The notes beneath the pieces are model-generated. The model saw nothing but the letters and a program-made list of their open reading frames with translations. It made no database searches and was not told the origin of the DNA. Position numbers and translations under genes: made by a program. Source: JAISFI01 sp031552425 (GTDB lineage Bacteria; Bacteroidota; Bacteroidia; Bacteroidales; Azobacteroidaceae). Taken from it: a stretch of 47,192 bases of DNA. This document shows positions 44,213 to 47,192 of the stretch, piece by piece; the first letter of the stretch is position 1; each line of letters starts with the position of its first letter. The stretch covers positions 1 to 47,192 of the forward strand of contig JAVBMM010000039.1 of NCBI GenBank assembly GCA_031552425.1, in the 5' to 3' direction.

Positions 44213-45466
44213 TTATTCTTCTTCAAATTCGGATCGTAGAATAGAGATAACATTATCTACAGTATCTTCTTCCAAATCAGCTCTTTCTATTAGTTCTTCG
44301 CGAGATAATGCTAATACATTTTTCGCAGTGTAGCATCCGATATTTTTTAGTGCTTCAATTACCCATACTTCTATTTCATCGGAGAATTCATCTAAATAGA
44401 TGTCTTCATCATCCATTTCGATATCGCGGAATACATCAATGGTATATTCGGTGAGCATACAAGCCAATTTGATATTCATACCTCCTTTACCGATAGCCAT
44501 GGAAACTTCTTCAGGACGAAGAAACACTTCTGCTCTTTTTTCTCCTTCATGAATTTTGATAGAAGAAACTTTGGCAGGACTTAGTGCCCGTTGAATGAAT
44601 AAAGAGGTGTTGGAGGTATAATTAATTACATCAATATTTTCGTTGCGTAATTCTCGAACAATACCATGTATCCGGGAACCTTTCATACCCACACAGGCAC
44701 CTACGGGATCGATACGTTCGTCATAAGATTCTACGGCAACCTTAGCCCTTTCTCCGGGGATGCGTGCGATACGTTTGATGGTGATTAATCCGTCATGAAT
44801 TTCCGGAACTTCCAATTCAAAAAGTCTTTGCAAGAAGATATTGGATGTGCGGGAAAGAATAATCTTAGGATTGTTGTTTTGATTATCAACTTTCACCACT
44901 ACGGCACGAACAGTTTCGTTTTTACGGAAAAAGTCACTTGGTATTTGTTCACTCTTGGGTAAAATCAGTTCGTTTTCATCGTCATCAATCAACAGGATTT
45001 CCTTTTTCCACACTTGATAAACTTCTGCAGATACGATTTCTCCTATTTTTTCTTTATATTTGGCGTATAAGCTGTCTTTTTGGAGTTCCAGGATTTTAGA
45101 TGCCAATGTTTGACGAAGGTTCAGTATTGCCCGGCGGCCAAAATCAGCAAAGTGTACTTCGTCGGTTAATTCTTCTCCTTCTTCATAGTCATCATCTAAT
45201 TTTTTTGCATCAGACAATCTGATTTGTAAATTAGCATCTTCCAATGCATTGTCTGCTACAATTAGCCTGTTTCTCCAGATTTCAAAATCTCCTTTATCCG
45301 GATTGATGATTACATCAAAATTCTCATCAGTACCGAACATTTTTGAAATAACATTGCGGAAAGATTCTTCCAACACACTTACCATTGTTGTTCTGTCAAT
45401 GTTTTTAAGTTCTTTGAACTCTGAAAAGGTGTCGATCAGGCTGACTATTTCTTGCTTCTTGGCCAT
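44213..45466 (-). CDS. nusA: Transcription termination/antitermination factor NusA
   Basis: It binds RNA polymerase and nascent RNA and affects pausing, termination and antitermination. The 417-aa protein has the N-terminal polymerase-binding domain (IDRTTMVSVLEESFRNVISKMFG), an S1 domain (about 130-200), and two KH domains with VGMKGSRIHGIVREL and SMAIGKGGMNIKLA. A short helix-hairpin-helix-like end (VLALSREELIERADL) closes it. It lacks the extra acidic repeats of the longer E. coli protein, as is normal in Bacteroidetes. It lies 20 nt after rimP. Confidence 0.97.
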   Translation of the reverse strand: MAKKQEIVSLIDTFSEFKELKNIDRTTMVSVLEESFRNVISKMFGTDENFDVIINPDKGDFEIWRNRLIVADNALEDANLQIRLSDAKKLDDDYEEGEELTDEVHFADFGRRAILNLRQTLASKILELQKDSLYAKYKEKIGEIVSAEVYQVWKKEILLIDDDENELILPKSEQIPSDFFRKNETVRAVVVKVDNQNNNPKIILSRTSNIFLQRLFELEVPEIHDGLITIKRIARIPGERAKVAVESYDERIDPVGACVGMKGSRIHGIVRELRNENIDVINYTSNTSLFIQRALSPAKVSSIKIHEGEKRAEVFLRPEEVSMAIGKGGMNIKLACMLTEYTIDVFRDIEMDDEDIYLDEFSDEIEVWVIEALKNIGCYTAKNVLALSREELIERADLEEDTVDNVISILRSEFEEE

Positions 45467-45486
45467 CGTTATATTTTTTACTGTTT

Positions 45487-45945
45487 TTAAAACTTATATT
45501 TGGTATATTTTAACTCGTTATACGAAAATGGAAGATCTTCCTCTATTGTAATCTTGCGTTTGGCTCCTTCGGGTTTGACTTGTTTTTCAACAGTGAGAAT
45601 AATGCCGCTTTCATCGGCATTATTCAAAATTCCATATAGTTTTTTGCCGTCTTTGGTCAAAACTTCTACATTATTTCCGATATTCTTTTGGTATTGCCGT
45701 AAAATTTTGAAAGGCTGAGAGATGCTTGCCGAGCCTACCTCCAGTTCAAAATCTTCTGCATCTCTGTCTAATTGAGATTCGATAAAACGGCTCATGGCAA
45801 CGCAATCGTCTATGTTAACTCCGTTGTCTTTATCAATTTCTATAATGATTAGATTCCCCGGGTTGACAATAACGTCTACCAAATAGATATCAGAACCATT
45901 CAAATGTTTTTGTGCAATTTCTGCAACAAGTTTTTTGTCGATCAT
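45487..45945 (-). CDS. rimP: Ribosome maturation factor RimP
   Basis: It is needed for late assembly of the 30S subunit. The 152-aa protein has the family pattern VDVIVNPGNLIIIEIDKDNGVNIDDCVAMSRFIES and LEVGSASISQPFK (equivalent to the E. coli VSSPGLDRPL segment), followed by an Sm-like C-terminal domain. It is the first gene of the rimP-nusA-infB operon. Confidence 0.95.
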   Translation of the reverse strand: MIDKKLVAEIAQKHLNGSDIYLVDVIVNPGNLIIIEIDKDNGVNIDDCVAMSRFIESQLDRDAEDFELEVGSASISQPFKILRQYQKNIGNNVEVLTKDGKKLYGILNNADESGIILTVEKQVKPEGAKRKITIEEDLPFSYNELKYTKYKF

Positions 45946-45971
45946 TAGCCTGTAAAATCTCCTAGAACGAA

Positions 45972-45995
45972 AGGAGGGGACTGTTGCCCCCTCCT
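45972..45995 (-). promoter_or_regulatory. GC-rich hairpin in the rimP operon leader
   Basis: The 8-bp stem AGGAGGGG/CCCCTCCT with an 8-nt loop (arms 45972-45979 and 45988-45995) is a sharp GC island in AT-rich sequence. It lies in the roughly 65-nt leader, 27 nt before the rimP start, followed on the transcript by UUCGUUCU. It may be an attenuator or a binding site for feedback control. Confidence 0.55.
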
Positions 45996-46015
45996 CCTAT
46001 CCTTTATTTCCAATG

Positions 46016-46046
46016 CAAAGGTATATAAAATATTAGTATATACAAA
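46016..46046 (-). promoter_or_regulatory. Promoter of the rimP-nusA-infB-cvpA-sufB operon
   Basis: On the minus strand TTTG (46043-46046), a 19-nt spacer and TACCTTTG (46016-46023) match the Bacteroidetes consensus exactly. The start is expected near 46010. Confidence 0.8.
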
Positions 46047-46123
46047 ATAATCTCAAAAAAATGTTTTTTATTCTATTGTAGTTGAATGAATTATTTAAAT
46101 TCATGTACATTTGCAAATTCTCT

Positions 46124-46310
46124 ATTCCTTTTTTGGGGCAGCAAAAAAGGAATCAAAAAAGGGGCTTTGTCGAAAAGAATTTGCTCAATCGCTATGCTCT
46201 TTCGCTTTAAACAGCTTTTAAGTAACTTGAAAGCACTTCACTCGGTAATAAGTATATAAAAATATTCTTATTACTCTCGCTAAAACGTGCTTTTCGACAA
46301 CAATGTATTG
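46124..46310 (-). repeat. Structured intergenic repeat, inverted expanded copy D'
   Basis: In the 612-nt gap 45946-46557. It begins with the ATTCCTTTTTT/AAAAAAGGAAT hairpin (46124-46153). The GTCGAAAAG/CTTTTCGAC arms then lie at 46169-46177 and 46290-46298, enclosing inverted AGCGAAAGAGC and CGATTGAGCAA segments. Compared with copies C and F the enclosed segment is longer by some 70 nt, with its own 8-bp stem GTAATAAG/CTTATTAC (46245-46252 with 46267-46274). Confidence 0.75.
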
Positions 46311-46340
46311 TTTCCCCCTTTATCCCCAAGGGGAAATAAT

Positions 46341-46517
46341 GGCCTCGGAAAAATGTCGTAAAGAAAAATAATTGGTGAAGGCGTTGAAAACAAAAAGCTG
46401 TTTGAGTGCTATAAGCACGAGTTCTTTTTGTTTAGCCGGAACGAAATATTTTTTAGGCATTTTTACGCAGTCTTGATTTTTTGCTTCTTTTTCATCAAGG
46501 AAAAAGAAGGATAAGAT
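46341..46517 (+). repeat. Structured intergenic repeat, long form (copy D)
   Basis: It aligns along its length with copy B. Its inner hairpin is GTGCT-ata-AGCAC (46406-46418) inside an outer AAAAAG/CTTTTT stem (46392-46397 with 46424-46429). The end is CTTCTTTTTC/GAAAAAGAAG (46484-46493 with 46500-46509). It lies just upstream of the P-type ATPase gene. Confidence 0.8.
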
Positions 46518-46557
46518 ATGTTTTCAATTAAAAACCCATTTAAAATTAATTGTCATC

Positions 46558-47192
46558 TTGATTAAAAATAATTATTTCAAAAAACTTCTTCCTGCTATTT
46601 TTAGTTTTATTCTCTTGTTTGCAGGAATTTTAATGGACCACTTGGGTGTTCGCTTTTTCGATGGTGCGTTTCGTATTGTTTGGTATGTTTTTGCTTATCT
46701 CCCGGTAGCTTTTCCTGTTATTAAAGAAGCAGTGAGATATGTTTTTCGGGGAGAAATTTTTACGGAGTTTTTCCTGATGTTTATAGCAACAGTAGGGGCT
46801 TTTGCTATCAAACAATATCCGGAAGCAGTAGGGGTGATGTTGTTTTATTTTGTTGGGGAATTTTTTCAGGATATTGCGGTCGACAGGGCACAAGCTAACA
46901 TTAAAGAATTAATCGACCAACGTCCGGATGTGGTAACCGTATTGAAAAACGGAACTACAGAGGTTGTTCATGCCAAAAATGTTCCGATAGATACGATCAT
47001 ACAGTTGAAACCGGGAGAAAAATTGGCTTTAGACGGAGAGCTTCTTTCCGATCGTGCCTCTTTCAGTACTTCCGCTCTTACAGGAGAAAGCAAGCCGGAT
47101 TCAAAAAGTAAAGGGGAAAGGGTGTTGGCAGGGATGATGAACTTGAATACTCCGGCTATTATCCGGGTAACTGCAACCTATGAAGACAGTAA
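46558..47192 (+). CDS. Heavy-metal-translocating P-type ATPase, N-terminal part
   Basis: The reading frame runs off the window end, and about 211 residues are seen. The protein has no N-terminal HMA metal-binding domain. It starts with transmembrane helices (LLPAIFSFILLFAGILMDHLG, IVWYVFAYLPVAFPVI, FFLMFIATVGAFAI, AVGVMLFYFVGEFFQDIAV). The actuator domain has TVLKNGTTEVV, LKPGEKLALDGEL and the dephosphorylation motif ALTGESKP. These fit P1B ATPases exporting zinc, cadmium or lead. No ATG precedes the first helix. A TTG at 46558 is the best start, because the ATG at 46633 would cut that helix. The phosphorylation (DKTG) domain lies outside the window. Confidence 0.88.
   Translation, partial: MIKNNYFKKLLPAIFSFILLFAGILMDHLGVRFFDGAFRIVWYVFAYLPVAFPVIKEAVRYVFRGEIFTEFFLMFIATVGAFAIKQYPEAVGVMLFYFVGEFFQDIAVDRAQANIKELIDQRPDVVTVLKNGTTEVVHAKNVPIDTIIQLKPGEKLALDGELLSDRASFSTSALTGESKPDSKSKGERVLAGMMNLNTPAIIRVTATYEDS

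Noticed and set aside
46630..46893. An 87-codon minus-strand frame near the window end.
   Set aside because: It is antisense to the P-type ATPase, whose membrane helices and TGES motif are clear on the plus strand.

Overview
The window looks like a chromosomal segment of an anaerobic, AT-rich Bacteroidales bacterium. The evidence is a SusC/SusD pair with a hybrid two-component regulator, promoters of the Bacteroidetes type (TTTG, about 19-21 nt, TAnnTTTG), almost no Shine-Dalgarno sites, and two proteins ending in type A sorting domains of the type IX secretion system (T9SS). T9SS use argues against Bacteroides itself and for a related family; genus and species cannot be fixed from sequence alone.

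Region 1 (1-24984) is a polysaccharide utilization locus (PUL), all on the plus strand. In order: a hybrid two-component sensor/regulator, a GH88 unsaturated glucuronyl hydrolase, SusC, SusD, a fasciclin-like lipoprotein, an Ig-like surface lipoprotein, a small CBM-like secreted protein, a pectate-lyase-fold protein, a T9SS-sorted jelly-roll lyase-like protein, a second pectate-lyase-fold paralogue, a very large fusion of a BNR beta-propeller with a GH63-like (alpha/alpha)6 domain, a SGNH carbohydrate esterase, and a stand-alone BNR propeller. The logic is extracellular cleavage of an acetylated, uronate-containing glycan by lyase-like enzymes, import by SusCD, and periplasmic trimming with removal of unsaturated uronate by GH88. 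No sulfatase is present, and the substrate is unknown.

Region 2 (25097-30671) is a surface-polysaccharide operon: two glycosyltransferases, then glucose-1-phosphate cytidylyltransferase, CDP-glucose 4,6-dehydratase, an RmlC-like epimerase and an extended SDR reductase. Together they should make a CDP-6-deoxyhexose.

Region 3 (31056-32648, minus) is a single T9SS cargo protein with its own terminator. Region 4 (33013-38529, plus) holds two exported Gfo/Idh/MocA oxidoreductases, a DUF1080 lipoprotein, a DoxX membrane protein and an exported sugar isomerase/epimerase-like TIM barrel. It resembles the oxidative 3-keto-glycoside cleavage systems of Bacteroidetes.

Region 5 (38674-46046, minus) is the conserved rimP-nusA-infB-cvpA-sufB block followed by a low-molecular-weight tyrosine phosphatase, driven by one clear promoter and a leader with a GC-rich hairpin. 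Region 6 (46558-end, plus) is the start of a heavy-metal P-type ATPase.

The gaps between transcription units carry a modular family of structured intergenic repeats (near 1, 16131, 23604, 30864, 32821, 38598 and 46124-46517). Copies conserve base pairing while changing the paired bases. A separate element at 12325-12513 folds into nested hairpins. These repeats, the composition of the PUL and the DoxX-containing oxidoreductase cluster are the most unusual content.
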